Shown piece by piece: positions 36,761 through 46,530 of a stretch of 64,000 nucleotides of DNA; position 1 is the stretch's first letter, and each line of letters starts with the position of its first letter. This stretch comes from Phocaeicola dorei. Its GTDB lineage: Bacteria; Bacteroidota; Bacteroidia; Bacteroidales; Bacteroidaceae. The stretch spans positions 4,061,501 through 4,125,500 of the forward strand of contig NZ_CP046176.1 of assembly GCF_013009555.1 (NCBI RefSeq). Direction: 5' to 3'. A program made the position numbers and the translations under genes. The notes beneath the pieces were generated by a model, which was not told where the DNA came from, ran no database searches, and saw only the letters and a list, made by a program, of their open reading frames with translations.

Positions 36761-38542
36761 ATGGAACTATTACCAGCAATCAGAAAAAGCATAATTGCAT
36801 TCGCTCTGTTACCCGCACTTCTATATGCAGGTATCCCTCCCACCCTACAAAGCGATGCCTCACAAAGAATGACCAAAGATATCATGGACCGCGCTTACAT
36901 CACCCCCAAACGTATTGTTACCAAATATGCAGGATGTAAGAATAATCTAATAAAAAACGAACACTATTTGTTAGAGCGTGGAAACGGCCAATCGGAAATG
37001 AACAGAAAAAAATGTTGCATAATGACCTCTACTGAAACAGAGAAGGCATCCTTATTACTGGATTTCGACAGTGAACTGCATGGAGGATTAAAGCTCGTCA
37101 TGGGCAGTTCCAACCGTAGGGAGCCTTCTTTGGTAAGAATACGTTTCGGAGAATCTGTTGGAGAAGCCAACAGTACCACTTCAAATTCCGAATGGAAAGT
37201 GGGATTTTCAACAGACGATCATGCCAAACGTGATATCATCATGGAAATTCCCCGTGACGGCATGATTGAAATAGGTAATACCGGTTTCCGCTTTGTCCGC
37301 CTCGACTTGCTGCAAAACAACGCCACTATCTCTTTAAAAGAAATTTCAGCTATCCTGCGCTACCGTGATATTCCTTATCTGGGATCTTTTGAATGCAACG
37401 ACCAACGTTTAAACAAAATATGGATTACCGGAGCCTATACTGTCCACTTGAATATGCAGGAGTTTTTATGGGATGGCATCAAACGTGACCGGGTAGTCTG
37501 GCTGGGCGATATGCATCCTGAATTAATGGCTGTCAGCCGTGTTTTCGGATACAATGAGGTAATTCCCAACAGTCTGGACCTGGCCTGCAAACAATTTCCG
37601 TTACCCAATTGGATGAATGGCATGAGTGCATACAGCCTATGGTATCTGATCAACCAATATGAATGGTATCACCAGACTGGTGATATTGATTTTTTAAAGA
37701 AACATTCCGACTATATCAGCGGATTAATCCATCTGATAAATGAGAAAGTGGATGATGCGGGAAATGAAACGTTAGCACCTGCCCGCTTTTTGGACTGGCC
37801 ATCCAGCGGAAATAAAGCCGGAGTTGAGGCAGGCTATCGCGCACTGATCGTATGGGCTATGCAAGATGCACATCAATTGTCTTTAAAACTTGGTAACACT
37901 TCTGATGCTCAATTATGTCTGGACATTATCAACCGGATGAAAAAAAAGATATTACCTCACAACAATCTGAAACAGGCAGCTTCATTAATGGCCATCGCTG
38001 GATTGATGGATCCCCAACAGGCTTGCGATGAAGTTGTCTCTGTCGGTGGTGGAAAAGGTTTTTCCACTTTTTACGGGTATTATATGCTGGAAACATTAGC
38101 CAAAGCAGGTGAGTATGAGAAAGCAATAGATATCATTAACACTTTCTGGGGGGCCATGCTGGATTTGGGAGCAACCACGTTTTGGGAAGATTTCAATCTG
38201 GACTGGATTCCTAATGCCGCTCCTATAGACGAACCTGTTCCAGCCGGAAAAAAAGACATACATGGCGATTTCGGCGCCTATTGCTATCCCGGATTCCGTC
38301 ACAGCCTTTGCCACGGGTGGTCCTCAGGACCTACCACATGGCTGTCAGATCATGTATTAGGTATAAAAATCGTGAACGTGGAACGCAAGCAGATCAGTAT
38401 TGAGCCACACCTAGGTAAATTAGAATGGGCTAAAGGCACTTATCCCACCCCTTGGGGCGTGATAGAAGTCAGCCACGAGAAGAAAGCCGATGGTAAAATC
38501 GCAACCAAAGTGAAACTTCCGAAAGGTGTAAAACAAATTTAA
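36761..38542 (+). CDS. Alpha-L-rhamnosidase-like protein (GH78-type toroid)
   Basis: I choose the ATG at 36761 (593 residues), which gives a signal peptide MELLPAIRKSIIAFALLPALLYA; a longer reading would start before the promoter's transcription start. The N-terminal third is a beta-sandwich (LLLDFDSELHGGLKL, FRFVRLDLL), the rest an alpha/alpha toroid like bacterial alpha-L-rhamnosidases, with a C-terminal beta domain (VNVERKQISIEPHLGKLEWAKGTYPTPWG). The GH78 catalytic segment (consensus DCPQRDERxGWxGD) appears as DGIKRDRVVWLGDMHPE from residue 238, so the usual Glu next to Asp is Arg. It may be a distinct subfamily with another specificity rather than a true rhamnosidase. First gene of an operon with CE15, PL11 and the GH106-like/GH28 fusion. 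Confidence 0.75.
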   Translation: MELLPAIRKSIIAFALLPALLYAGIPPTLQSDASQRMTKDIMDRAYITPKRIVTKYAGCKNNLIKNEHYLLERGNGQSEMNRKKCCIMTSTETEKASLLLDFDSELHGGLKLVMGSSNRREPSLVRIRFGESVGEANSTTSNSEWKVGFSTDDHAKRDIIMEIPRDGMIEIGNTGFRFVRLDLLQNNATISLKEISAILRYRDIPYLGSFECNDQRLNKIWITGAYTVHLNMQEFLWDGIKRDRVVWLGDMHPELMAVSRVFGYNEVIPNSLDLACKQFPLPNWMNGMSAYSLWYLINQYEWYHQTGDIDFLKKHSDYISGLIHLINEKVDDAGNETLAPARFLDWPSSGNKAGVEAGYRALIVWAMQDAHQLSLKLGNTSDAQLCLDIINRMKKKILPHNNLKQAASLMAIAGLMDPQQACDEVVSVGGGKGFSTFYGYYMLETLAKAGEYEKAIDIINTFWGAMLDLGATTFWEDFNLDWIPNAAPIDEPVPAGKKDIHGDFGAYCYPGFRHSLCHGWSSGPTTWLSDHVLGIKIVNVERKQISIEPHLGKLEWAKGTYPTPWGVIEVSHEKKADGKIATKVKLPKGVKQI

Positions 38543-38584
38543 TTATAAGAAATCGTTATCAAACTTCTATAAAAACTGGATCTT

Positions 38585-39868
38585 ATGAAAAACATAATGA
38601 TATGGATTATGCTCCTCTTGAGTATAACTTATACTGACGCCCAAAATGGGAAGTCTCCTAGAAAAGACTATGCCAAATTAGCTAATTATGATGAAAGTAA
38701 GGTTCCGCAATATACCTTACCTTCCGTATTAATGTGTCACGACGGAGAAATGGTTCAGACCAAGGAACAATGGGAGCAAAAACGCCGCCCCGAAATTTTA
38801 AACCTGTTCACGACTTACATGTTTGGCAAAGCACCTGTATTAAAACACAAACTGCCTTGTACAGTCAGTCGGATCAATGAAAAAGCTCTGAACGGATGTG
38901 CCACCCGGAAAGAAATAACCATCCAATTAACAGACGATCCACAGGGTCCCCACATTGACTTGCAACTGTATCTTCCTAATCATGTATCAGGAAAAATTCC
39001 GGTTTTTCTAGGTATCAGCTTCATGCCCAATTACACGATATATGATGATCCCGATTTATCTGTCCCCGAAATAACAGATGAAAAAATGAAGAAAAGATCT
39101 TTCAGGGGATCAATGGACAAATCCTGGCAGCTTGATAAAATTTTGGAACACGGATATGGTCTGGCCACTTTCTGTTATAATGATGTGGATCCCGATTTTG
39201 ACGATGACTTCCAAAATGGTGTGCATCCTTATTATTATGAGAAAGGGCAGAATTTCCCAGATCCGGATCAATGGGGTTCCATTGCAGCTTGGGCATGGGG
39301 CATGAGCCGTGCCATGGATTATCTGGAAACAGACAAAAAAGTGGATGCCAAAAAAATCGCCGTGATAGGTCATTCTCGTCTTGGCAAAACCGCTGTCTGG
39401 GCCGGAGCCTCCGATCCGCGTTTTGCTTTAGTCATATCCGGGAATTCAGGATGTTGTGGAGTTGCCATCTCACGTCGTTGTTTTGGTGAGACTGTAGAAG
39501 CCATGAATGTACGTTTTCCTCATTGGTTCTGCGGTAATTATAAACAATTTAACGACCGGGAAAAATACTTGCCTTTCGACCAGCACGAACTCGTTGCCCT
39601 GATTGCTCCAAGACCTATATATATCGCCAGTGCAGAAGAAGACAACTGGTCCGACCAAAAAGGTGAATTTCTAGGAGGTAAAGGAGCTGAACCTGTATAT
39701 GCCCTCTATGGCTTAAACGGAATAGGTTGTGAAGAAATGCCTCCTGTGGATACACCTTACATGAATGGCTCTATCGCATACCACAATCGCAAAGGGCCTC
39801 ACGCTATTCTTCCATACGATTGGGAACAATTTCTTCGTTTTGCTGACAAATATTTTAAAAACAAATAA
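38585..39868 (+). CDS. CE15 family glucuronoyl esterase-like protein
   Basis: 427 residues, signal peptide to about residue 19 (TYTDAQ). Alpha/beta hydrolase with nucleophile Ser264 in GHSRLGK, Glu302 in RRCFGETV and His406 in KGPHAILPYDW, the CE15 triad order. CE15 enzymes hydrolyse esters of (4-O-methyl)glucuronate, best known between glucuronoxylan and lignin. In an RG-I locus it may act on esterified glucuronate capping galactan side chains or on another uronate ester; this is inference. Lies 42 bp after the GH78-like gene and 15 bp before PL11. Confidence 0.88.
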   Translation: MKNIMIWIMLLLSITYTDAQNGKSPRKDYAKLANYDESKVPQYTLPSVLMCHDGEMVQTKEQWEQKRRPEILNLFTTYMFGKAPVLKHKLPCTVSRINEKALNGCATRKEITIQLTDDPQGPHIDLQLYLPNHVSGKIPVFLGISFMPNYTIYDDPDLSVPEITDEKMKKRSFRGSMDKSWQLDKILEHGYGLATFCYNDVDPDFDDDFQNGVHPYYYEKGQNFPDPDQWGSIAAWAWGMSRAMDYLETDKKVDAKKIAVIGHSRLGKTAVWAGASDPRFALVISGNSGCCGVAISRRCFGETVEAMNVRFPHWFCGNYKQFNDREKYLPFDQHELVALIAPRPIYIASAEEDNWSDQKGEFLGGKGAEPVYALYGLNGIGCEEMPPVDTPYMNGSIAYHNRKGPHAILPYDWEQFLRFADKYFKNK

Positions 39869-39883
39869 TTAATATATAAATCA

Positions 39884-41737
39884 ATGATGAAAAACAAGAA
39901 CCTACTTATAGGATTATGCTCGGTACTGCTGTTGCTTAGCATATCAATAAACATGACAGCTCAGGACTCGCGTGAACGTACATATTATTATGAAATACTA
40001 GAACCACGCCATGAGCCCAAACCGAAAATCAAAGGTTTTGCAACAGAAAGAGTAAAAGAGAACTTAGACAGAGGGTTAACGGCCACCTCATCTGTAGACG
40101 GGAAAGGTATCTACCTCAGTTGGAGGCTATTGGAACAAGATAAAACAGACACTCCCTTCCACCTCTACCGTTCTGCAAACGGCAAGACACAGCGCCTATC
40201 AAAAAATCCAATTAAAAACACCTGTGACTTTGTTGACCAAACTCCCGTTGCCGGAAAAGCAACCTATTGGATCTGTGCATTAGATAAAAAGAAAAAAGTG
40301 ATTAACACATCTTCCAAATTGGATGTGGACTGTTCTTTATTGAAAAACTATCAATCCATTAAATTGAACCGTAATATAAAAGCAGGCAAAATAGCCGTTG
40401 CTGATTTGAACGGGGATGGTATTTACGATTATATCATTCGTACCCCAGAAAAAAATGTGGATCCCGGAATGCCCGGTACTCTGGATGGTTCAACTTACCA
40501 AATTGAGGCTTATTTAAGTGACGGCACTTTTTTATGGTCTAAAGATTTAGGACAAGGTATTGAGCCCGGTGTTTGGTACTCCCCTTTCATCGCATACGAC
40601 TTCAATGGAGATGGCAAAGCAGAAATTGCCTTAAAAACAGCTCCGGAAACGACCAAACGAAATGAAAAAGGACGGGTAGACTCCGGTGAAGAATATCTAA
40701 GTGTATGGGATGGAATGACCGGAAAAGAAATTGCCCGCGTGGACTGGCCTGAACGGAATGACAGGTATGGAAATCTGGTCCGGCAAAACCGTAACCAAAT
40801 AGGAATGGCCTATCTGGACGGCAAGACTCCTTATATATTGGCATGTCGTGGCACTTACAAACTGATGACTGTAGATGCATGGCAACTGAAAGATAACAAA
40901 CTGGAACGTGCATGGCGATGGGACGGTGATGAAGAAAATCCCGTAGTAAGAAGCATGGGTTCCCATAATATGGTATGTGGTGATGTGGATGGAGATGGAA
41001 AAGATGAAATTCTATTAGGCTCATGCATGCTTGATGATAACGGGACTTTACTATGGTCTACCGGATTAGGACACCCTGATAAAATCTATCTGACTGATAT
41101 CGACCCGGATCGTCCGGGTATGGAAGTGTTCCTTTGTCTGGAACCTTGGCACGAGAACGGACGTGGCGTTTGTGTTGTGGATGCCAGAACAGGACAACCG
41201 GTATGGAATATCGGTCATAAGACATTCCATGTAGGCGATGGGATGGTTGCTGATTTTGATCCGGTCCATAAAGGTCTGGAATGTTTTGCCAGCGAAGACC
41301 GTAAAGGAGGCAGCACAGACAAATATCTACTTTCGGCTGACGGTAAACCCTTAGGTAAAAATGAGGAAGTGCCCTCCTGCCGTAATTGGGCCTGGTGGGA
41401 CGGTGACTTATTGCGTGAAACATTTAAAGGAGATGATAACCGATGGGGGGCAAGTTCCTCTTCAAACGGTCGTTCACTAAGTATTGTAAAATGGAAAGGA
41501 GAAACACTAACACAAGATATTGAAGGTGATATCTTAATGATTGCAGATTTATATGGAGACTGGCGTGAAGAAATAATAACCGCATTACCCGGTGAAATAC
41601 GTATCTACACAACCAATCTTCCGGCAAAAGACCGTCGTACCACATTGATGCAGGACGGAATATATAGAAGCTATGTAGCTCATCGTTCCATGGGATACCC
41701 ACAAGCTCCTGTCCCCTCCTATTATTTAGGAGAATAA
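39884..41737 (+). CDS. Rhamnogalacturonan lyase, PL11 family
   Basis: 617 residues, full-length for PL11. Signal peptide to about INMTAQ, an N-terminal fibronectin-like part (GKGIYLSWRLLEQDKTDTPFHLYRS) and a propeller with calcium loops DLNGDGIYD, DFNGDGKAE, DVDGDGKDE and the conserved QNRNQIGMAYLDGKTPYILACRGTY start of a blade. Ends MGYPQAPVPSYYLGE, a usual PL11 end. It cuts the RG-I backbone, leaving unsaturated galacturonate at the new end, the substrate of the GH105 at 45.3 kb. A second lyase of this family is at the left edge. Confidence 0.96.
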   Translation: MMKNKNLLIGLCSVLLLLSISINMTAQDSRERTYYYEILEPRHEPKPKIKGFATERVKENLDRGLTATSSVDGKGIYLSWRLLEQDKTDTPFHLYRSANGKTQRLSKNPIKNTCDFVDQTPVAGKATYWICALDKKKKVINTSSKLDVDCSLLKNYQSIKLNRNIKAGKIAVADLNGDGIYDYIIRTPEKNVDPGMPGTLDGSTYQIEAYLSDGTFLWSKDLGQGIEPGVWYSPFIAYDFNGDGKAEIALKTAPETTKRNEKGRVDSGEEYLSVWDGMTGKEIARVDWPERNDRYGNLVRQNRNQIGMAYLDGKTPYILACRGTYKLMTVDAWQLKDNKLERAWRWDGDEENPVVRSMGSHNMVCGDVDGDGKDEILLGSCMLDDNGTLLWSTGLGHPDKIYLTDIDPDRPGMEVFLCLEPWHENGRGVCVVDARTGQPVWNIGHKTFHVGDGMVADFDPVHKGLECFASEDRKGGSTDKYLLSADGKPLGKNEEVPSCRNWAWWDGDLLRETFKGDDNRWGASSSSNGRSLSIVKWKGETLTQDIEGDILMIADLYGDWREEIITALPGEIRIYTTNLPAKDRRTTLMQDGIYRSYVAHRSMGYPQAPVPSYYLGE

Positions 41738-41796
41738 TATTAAGATTAGCATGAAGGATTCCTCTAAAAACTGTAACGGATATCCTTTTGTTGTAG

Positions 41797-41814
41797 GGGC
41801 GCTTTGATGCGCCC
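41797..41814 (+). terminator. GC hairpin between PL11 and fusion gene
   Basis: GGGCGC-TTTGAT-GCGCCC gives a 6-bp GC-only stem followed by TTATG. The T run is weak, so a partial terminator or RNA stabiliser inside the operon is likelier than a full stop. Confidence 0.4.
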
Positions 41815-41850
41815 TTATGCATATAAAACTCAACTCTAATCATAAACATC

Positions 41851-44800
41851 ATGCAAAAGATACTATTATTTATTGCTTCCCTTTTTTATTTCAACTTCTT
41901 ATTTTCAAAAAATGAAATAAAATCCTGGCAAGGCATTCATGAAACACCCCTTTCCCGTCTAGAACAACAATTTGCAGAACCTCCTGTGGAATTTGCCAAC
42001 CATGTAATATGGGGTTGGGAAGGGAAAATGGATAAAAAGACTATTTGCAATGACTTGGATTCTATCAAAAAGAAAGGATTCCGTGCCGTAATATTTGAAG
42101 CAGGTTACAAACTACCTTTCAAATATCTTTCCGAAGAATGGTTTAAAGCAATTCGCACCGGAGTAGTTGAAGCCAAAAAACGAGACATGAAAGTCTGGAT
42201 TATTGATGAAGGAAAATATCCCAGCGGATTTGCAGGAGGAAAATTCTCACAGGAACGTCCCGATTTGAGAATGCAAGCTCTTGTGATAGGTGATACCATA
42301 CAGATAAAACGGGGAGAAGTAATGACAAACCATAAAATAGCACCGGAAATCATCAGTGCGGTAGCCGTCAGTACATCCGGCGCTCCTAACAGAACTGTAG
42401 AAATTAATAATGGAAAAATAAGTTTCAACGCCGGGCTGGATGACTGGAAGATCCTATTAGTCAAAAGCGACTTTCGGACGGCTGTAACCCGAGCCGTTAA
42501 TAATCCTAATGGCGGTAAAGATGCCACTAATTCTCTGTGTGATTATCTGAACCCTGTTGCCGTACAACAATTCATTGATTGGACACACAAACAGTATAAA
42601 AAATATCTTGGTAAAGAGCTGGGTACCACCGTACTTGGTTTCCGGGGAGATGAACCCGATTATGCACATTTACCTTGGACTCCTTCCATTGTCCAAACAT
42701 TCAAAGATACAAAAGGGTACGATCCGACTCCCTATCTAGCCTCCTTTTTTACCGCTTCGCCTACCATACAGGAACAAAGAGTAAAAGCCGATTATTGGGA
42801 TGTCTGGTCCAGCTTGTTTGCCACCCACTTTTTCAAATTACAAGCCGATTGGTGTGCAGCCAATGGAGTAGCCCATATTACCCATCTTAACAAAGAACAT
42901 GAAATGCCCGCATGTGTAAAAGCTGAAGGAGACTATTTTCGAGCCTTAAGTAAAGTTCAAATACCCGGAGTAGATGCAATCTGGAACCAAATATGGCCCA
43001 GTACCCTTAATGATTTCCCCAAACTAGCCTCATCTGTAGCTCATGTTTATGGAAAACCTAGAGCATTCAGCGAAAGTTTTGCAGCTTACCACATCTCTCC
43101 TACCATTCCCCAAGCCAAATTTGTTGTAGATCATCAGATTGCCCGAGGGATTAACTTCTTTGAATTCATGTTCTGGCTGGCAGGATCCAAACATCGCAAT
43201 TGGATGAGTGATCCTGGTATGAAAGGCCTGAATGAATATACAAATCGCACTACTTACCTGATGAGCCAAGGGAAGCCGGGAGCACGGATTGCCATGTATT
43301 ACCCCACATCTACTATGTGGCTGGGTAACAATGAAGTTTATAAGGATATCGTCACTCTTACCCAACAGCTGTTAACTCATCAACGAGATTTTGACTACAT
43401 AAACGATGATGCTTTTACGGAAGCACTGACCATAGGTCCCGGCTATCTGGAAAATAAAAGCAGCCAAAGATATGAAACATTGATTATCCCATCATCAGAT
43501 GTTATTTCCGTATCTGCCTGGAAAGTAATAGAAACATTTTCCTCACGTGGAGGAAAAGTCCTGTTTTGGGGAAAGAAGCCCGCTTCTTTCATTGACAAAA
43601 ATTTCACTGCTCCTGGTTCCCTATCAGATTTAACCAACAGCAGGATTGAGCCATCCACCAGATGGACAGCACATGTAAGCTCTTCCCTTCCGGAACCAGA
43701 AATGAAAATCATTTCACCTGACAATGATTCTATCCGCTACACACGCAGAGTAATGCCCGATGGCGACCTCTACTTCATATTCAATGAAGGGAATAAAGCT
43801 ACAGAATTTACAGCAGACTTTGATAAAGTAGGAGTTGTAAAAGAATGGAATGCAACAGATGGCACACTCCAACCGATAAATGCAACAATTGTCAATAATC
43901 GCACCCGTCTGACCATTAAACTGGAAGCATGGGAAAGCAAGCTCATATCTATCGGAAAAAATAACAGAGAATATAACATTAAAGAATATGGCGTAAAAGG
44001 AAATGGCTATTCGGAAACAGCCACTTTACAACGTATCATTAATGAAGCAGCTCACAATGGAGGCGGAACGATAGTTATTCCTGCCGGGGAGTATCTAAGC
44101 GGCGCTCTATTCTTCCCACGTGGTGTAGATTTACGTATAGAAAAAAACGCCAAACTAATCAGCACTGTCGACCCCAATGAATTTCCTGTCATCCCTACCC
44201 GTTTTGAAGGCATAGAAAAAAGGTGGCGATGTGCTTTCTTGAATTTCGACCATTCAGACGGAGTTAAAGTTTATGGTGAAGGAGTTATTGATGGTAAAGG
44301 AGTAGAATGGAAAAAAATTCCATTCGGAAACTCCGGACGCCCCAGACTGGTATGTTTCACAGATTGCCCGGGAGGTAAGATTTCCGGTTTAAAAATGATA
44401 AATCAGGCCTCATGGTGTCTTCATGTACTTTACACAAACGGATTCACTATAGATGGAATCGATATCCGTGCATTGGAATATATACCCAGTTCCGATGGCA
44501 TAGATATCGATTCGTCCAATGATATATTGATTACTTCCACCCGCATTGAGGCACATGATGATTGTATCTCCATCAAATCCGGACGAGACGAGGACGGACG
44601 CAGAGTAGGACGTCCCAGTGAAAACATTCTGATAGAGAACTGTCATTTCGCATACGGTCATGGTGGAGTGGCTATGGGCAGTGAAATATCAGGCGACATA
44701 CGCAATGTGACCATACGTTCCTGCCTGATGGATAACGAAAACTGGAGTCCCTTACGTTTTAAAAGCCAGCCCAGCCGTGGCGGAACTGTGGAAAATATCA

Positions 44801-45138
44801 CTTTTGAAGATATTATCATCAAAGGAGCACGCAGTATCTTTGATATCAATATGGAATGGCGTATGGTTCCTCCGCTTCTACCTGCACATTATCCACTGAC
44901 CTGTTTGCGCAATATCCATTTCAAGAATATAAATGGAGAAGCACAATCAGCAGGAACCATGTATGGTTTTAAAGAGGCTCCATTCGGAAATGATACATTC
45001 TTTTTTGAGAATTGCCATATCAAAGCTCAAAAAGGATTAAGTATCTCAAATGTGGCCAATGTTAATTTTAAAGGTTTGGAACTAGAGATAAAAGAAGGGG
45101 AAAAGATTTATGAACGATCTGCAAATAAAGACAAATAG
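41851..45138 (+). CDS. Bimodular enzyme: GH106-like domain fused to GH28 polygalacturonase domain
   Basis: 1095 residues with signal peptide. Residues about 25-700 form a GH106-like module (FANHVIWGWEGKMD, FEAGYKLPFKYLSEEW, FRGDEPDYAHLPWTP, FSESFAAYHISPTIPQAK, GARIAMYYPTSTMWLGN), related to but clearly different from the two GH106 enzymes here: it lacks the PxTRWWW opening. From about residue 705 (YNIKEYGVKGNG) a GH28 parallel beta-helix follows with SSDGIDIDSSND, AHDDCISIKSGRDEDG and MGSEISGD, so the GH28 Asp residues are present. The joint is in frame without sign of a frameshift. Such a protein could remove rhamnose and galacturonate alternately from the RG-I end; this is inference. Confidence 0.88.
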   Translation: MQKILLFIASLFYFNFLFSKNEIKSWQGIHETPLSRLEQQFAEPPVEFANHVIWGWEGKMDKKTICNDLDSIKKKGFRAVIFEAGYKLPFKYLSEEWFKAIRTGVVEAKKRDMKVWIIDEGKYPSGFAGGKFSQERPDLRMQALVIGDTIQIKRGEVMTNHKIAPEIISAVAVSTSGAPNRTVEINNGKISFNAGLDDWKILLVKSDFRTAVTRAVNNPNGGKDATNSLCDYLNPVAVQQFIDWTHKQYKKYLGKELGTTVLGFRGDEPDYAHLPWTPSIVQTFKDTKGYDPTPYLASFFTASPTIQEQRVKADYWDVWSSLFATHFFKLQADWCAANGVAHITHLNKEHEMPACVKAEGDYFRALSKVQIPGVDAIWNQIWPSTLNDFPKLASSVAHVYGKPRAFSESFAAYHISPTIPQAKFVVDHQIARGINFFEFMFWLAGSKHRNWMSDPGMKGLNEYTNRTTYLMSQGKPGARIAMYYPTSTMWLGNNEVYKDIVTLTQQLLTHQRDFDYINDDAFTEALTIGPGYLENKSSQRYETLIIPSSDVISVSAWKVIETFSSRGGKVLFWGKKPASFIDKNFTAPGSLSDLTNSRIEPSTRWTAHVSSSLPEPEMKIISPDNDSIRYTRRVMPDGDLYFIFNEGNKATEFTADFDKVGVVKEWNATDGTLQPINATIVNNRTRLTIKLEAWESKLISIGKNNREYNIKEYGVKGNGYSETATLQRIINEAAHNGGGTIVIPAGEYLSGALFFPRGVDLRIEKNAKLISTVDPNEFPVIPTRFEGIEKRWRCAFLNFDHSDGVKVYGEGVIDGKGVEWKKIPFGNSGRPRLVCFTDCPGGKISGLKMINQASWCLHVLYTNGFTIDGIDIRALEYIPSSDGIDIDSSNDILITSTRIEAHDDCISIKSGRDEDGRRVGRPSENILIENCHFAYGHGGVAMGSEISGDIRNVTIRSCLMDNENWSPLRFKSQPSRGGTVENITFEDIIIKGARSIFDINMEWRMVPPLLPAHYPLTCLRNIHFKNINGEAQSAGTMYGFKEAPFGNDTFFFENCHIKAQKGLSISNVANVNFKGLELEIKEGEKIYERSANKDK

Positions 45139-45206
45139 CCCAATAAGAACACTGATAAATAAAAAACACACTCGAAATGCGTACACATGCATAATATTCA
45201 AGGAAG

Positions 45207-45252
45207 ATGTACACATTTCCATTGTAGAAAATCCCAGACCATCCTATTTTTG
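45207..45252 (+). promoter_or_regulatory. Promoter with PUL regulon element upstream of GH105
   Basis: ATGTACACATTTCCATT (45207-45223), a 21-bp spacer and -7 box TATTTTTG (45245-45252) upstream of the start at 45279. It gives GH105 its own regulated start besides read-through from the operon on its left. Confidence 0.6.
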
Positions 45253-45278
45253 CGCTACCATTAAAACACTAAAACAAC

Positions 45279-46412
45279 ATGATGAAGAAAAAATTAATAC
45301 TATCATTCTTTTTTGTCGCATTAGGTTTTGGAGTTGTAAAAGCACAAGACTTGCCGGACAAAAAAGAAACGTTGAAGACTGTTATAAAAGTCAATAATTA
45401 CTTCATGAAGAAGTATGCCGATTATCGTACTCCTTCTTTTGTAAAAAATGTAACGCGTCCTAGTAATATCTGGACACGCGGAGTATATTATGAAGGATTA
45501 ATGGCTCTTTACTCCGTTTATCCACGCGATGAATATTATAAATATGCTGTCGATTGGTCAAATTACCACGAATGGGGATTTCGCAACGGTACCACCACTC
45601 GCAATGCTGATGATTACTGTGCCAGCCAGACTTACATTGATTTATATAACATTTGTCCCGATCCGGAAAGAATCCGTAAGGTCAAAGCTAATATAGATAT
45701 GCTGGTTAACACTCCTCAAGTAAATGATTGGTGGTGGATTGACGCCATCCAGATGGGAATGCCTGTATTTGCCAAACTTGGAAAATTGACCGGAGAACAA
45801 AAATATTTCGACAAGATGTGGGATATGTATGAATATACCCGTAACAAACATGGCGAGAATGGCATGTACAACCCAAAAGAAGGTCTGTGGTGGAGGGACC
45901 AAGACTTTGATCCCCCCTACAAAGAACCTAACGGTAAGAATTGCTATTGGAGTCGTGGCAATGGATGGGTATATGCAGCACTGGTACGTGTACTGGATGA
46001 AATTCCTACTAATGAAAAACATCGTGCCGACTATATCAATGATTTCCTGACCATGAGTAAAGCTATCAAAAATTGCCAACGCACAGATGGTTTTTGGAAT
46101 GTAAGTATGCATGACGAATCAAACTTCGGAGGTAAAGAAACCAGTGGCACCGCTTTATTTGTATATGGCATGGCATGGGGGGTACGTAACGGACTGTTGG
46201 ACAGAAAAGAATACCTGCCAGTCTTGTTGGAAGCATGGAATGCTATGGTGAAAGATGCCGTTCACCCTAACGGCTTCCTAGGACTTGTACAAGGAACCGG
46301 AAAAGAACCGAAAGACAGTCAACCTGTCACATACGACAAAGTACCCGATTTTGAAGATTTTGGAGTAGGATGTTTCCTGCTTGCCGGAAGTGAAGTTTAC
46401 AAATTAAATTAA
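45279..46412 (+). CDS. Unsaturated rhamnogalacturonyl hydrolase, GH105 family
   Basis: 377 residues, standard GH105 length plus a signal peptide (to about VVKAQ). Alpha/alpha six-hairpin fold with WTRGVYYEGLMALY, DDYCASQTYIDLY, WWIDAIQMGMPVFAKLG (catalytic Asp probably 155), YWSRGNGWVYAALVRVLDEIP and FGGKETSGTALFVYGMAWG. GH105 releases the unsaturated galacturonate left by PL11 lyases, by hydration of the double bond. This enzyme completes the lyase route of the locus. Located at the right end of the operon, before a strong terminator shared with the converging GH42 gene. Confidence 0.95.
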   Translation: MMKKKLILSFFFVALGFGVVKAQDLPDKKETLKTVIKVNNYFMKKYADYRTPSFVKNVTRPSNIWTRGVYYEGLMALYSVYPRDEYYKYAVDWSNYHEWGFRNGTTTRNADDYCASQTYIDLYNICPDPERIRKVKANIDMLVNTPQVNDWWWIDAIQMGMPVFAKLGKLTGEQKYFDKMWDMYEYTRNKHGENGMYNPKEGLWWRDQDFDPPYKEPNGKNCYWSRGNGWVYAALVRVLDEIPTNEKHRADYINDFLTMSKAIKNCQRTDGFWNVSMHDESNFGGKETSGTALFVYGMAWGVRNGLLDRKEYLPVLLEAWNAMVKDAVHPNGFLGLVQGTGKEPKDSQPVTYDKVPDFEDFGVGCFLLAGSEVYKLN

Positions 46413-46478
46413 TAATATGATTGGTTAGTGAATCGATTTTTCATAGACTATGATTTAAAGGTTAGATTTAGGTTAAGT

Positions 46479-46510
46479 AAAAAGGAGCGACTGTGAAGCC
46501 GCTCCTTTTT
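46479..46510. terminator. Bidirectional terminator between GH105 and GH42 genes
   Basis: AAAAAGGAGCG and CGCTCCTTTTT form an 11-bp perfect stem with a 10-base loop; the A and T runs let it act on both strands, fitting its place between two converging genes. Confidence 0.9.
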
Positions 46511-46530
46511 GTTCTATCAATCATACGTTT

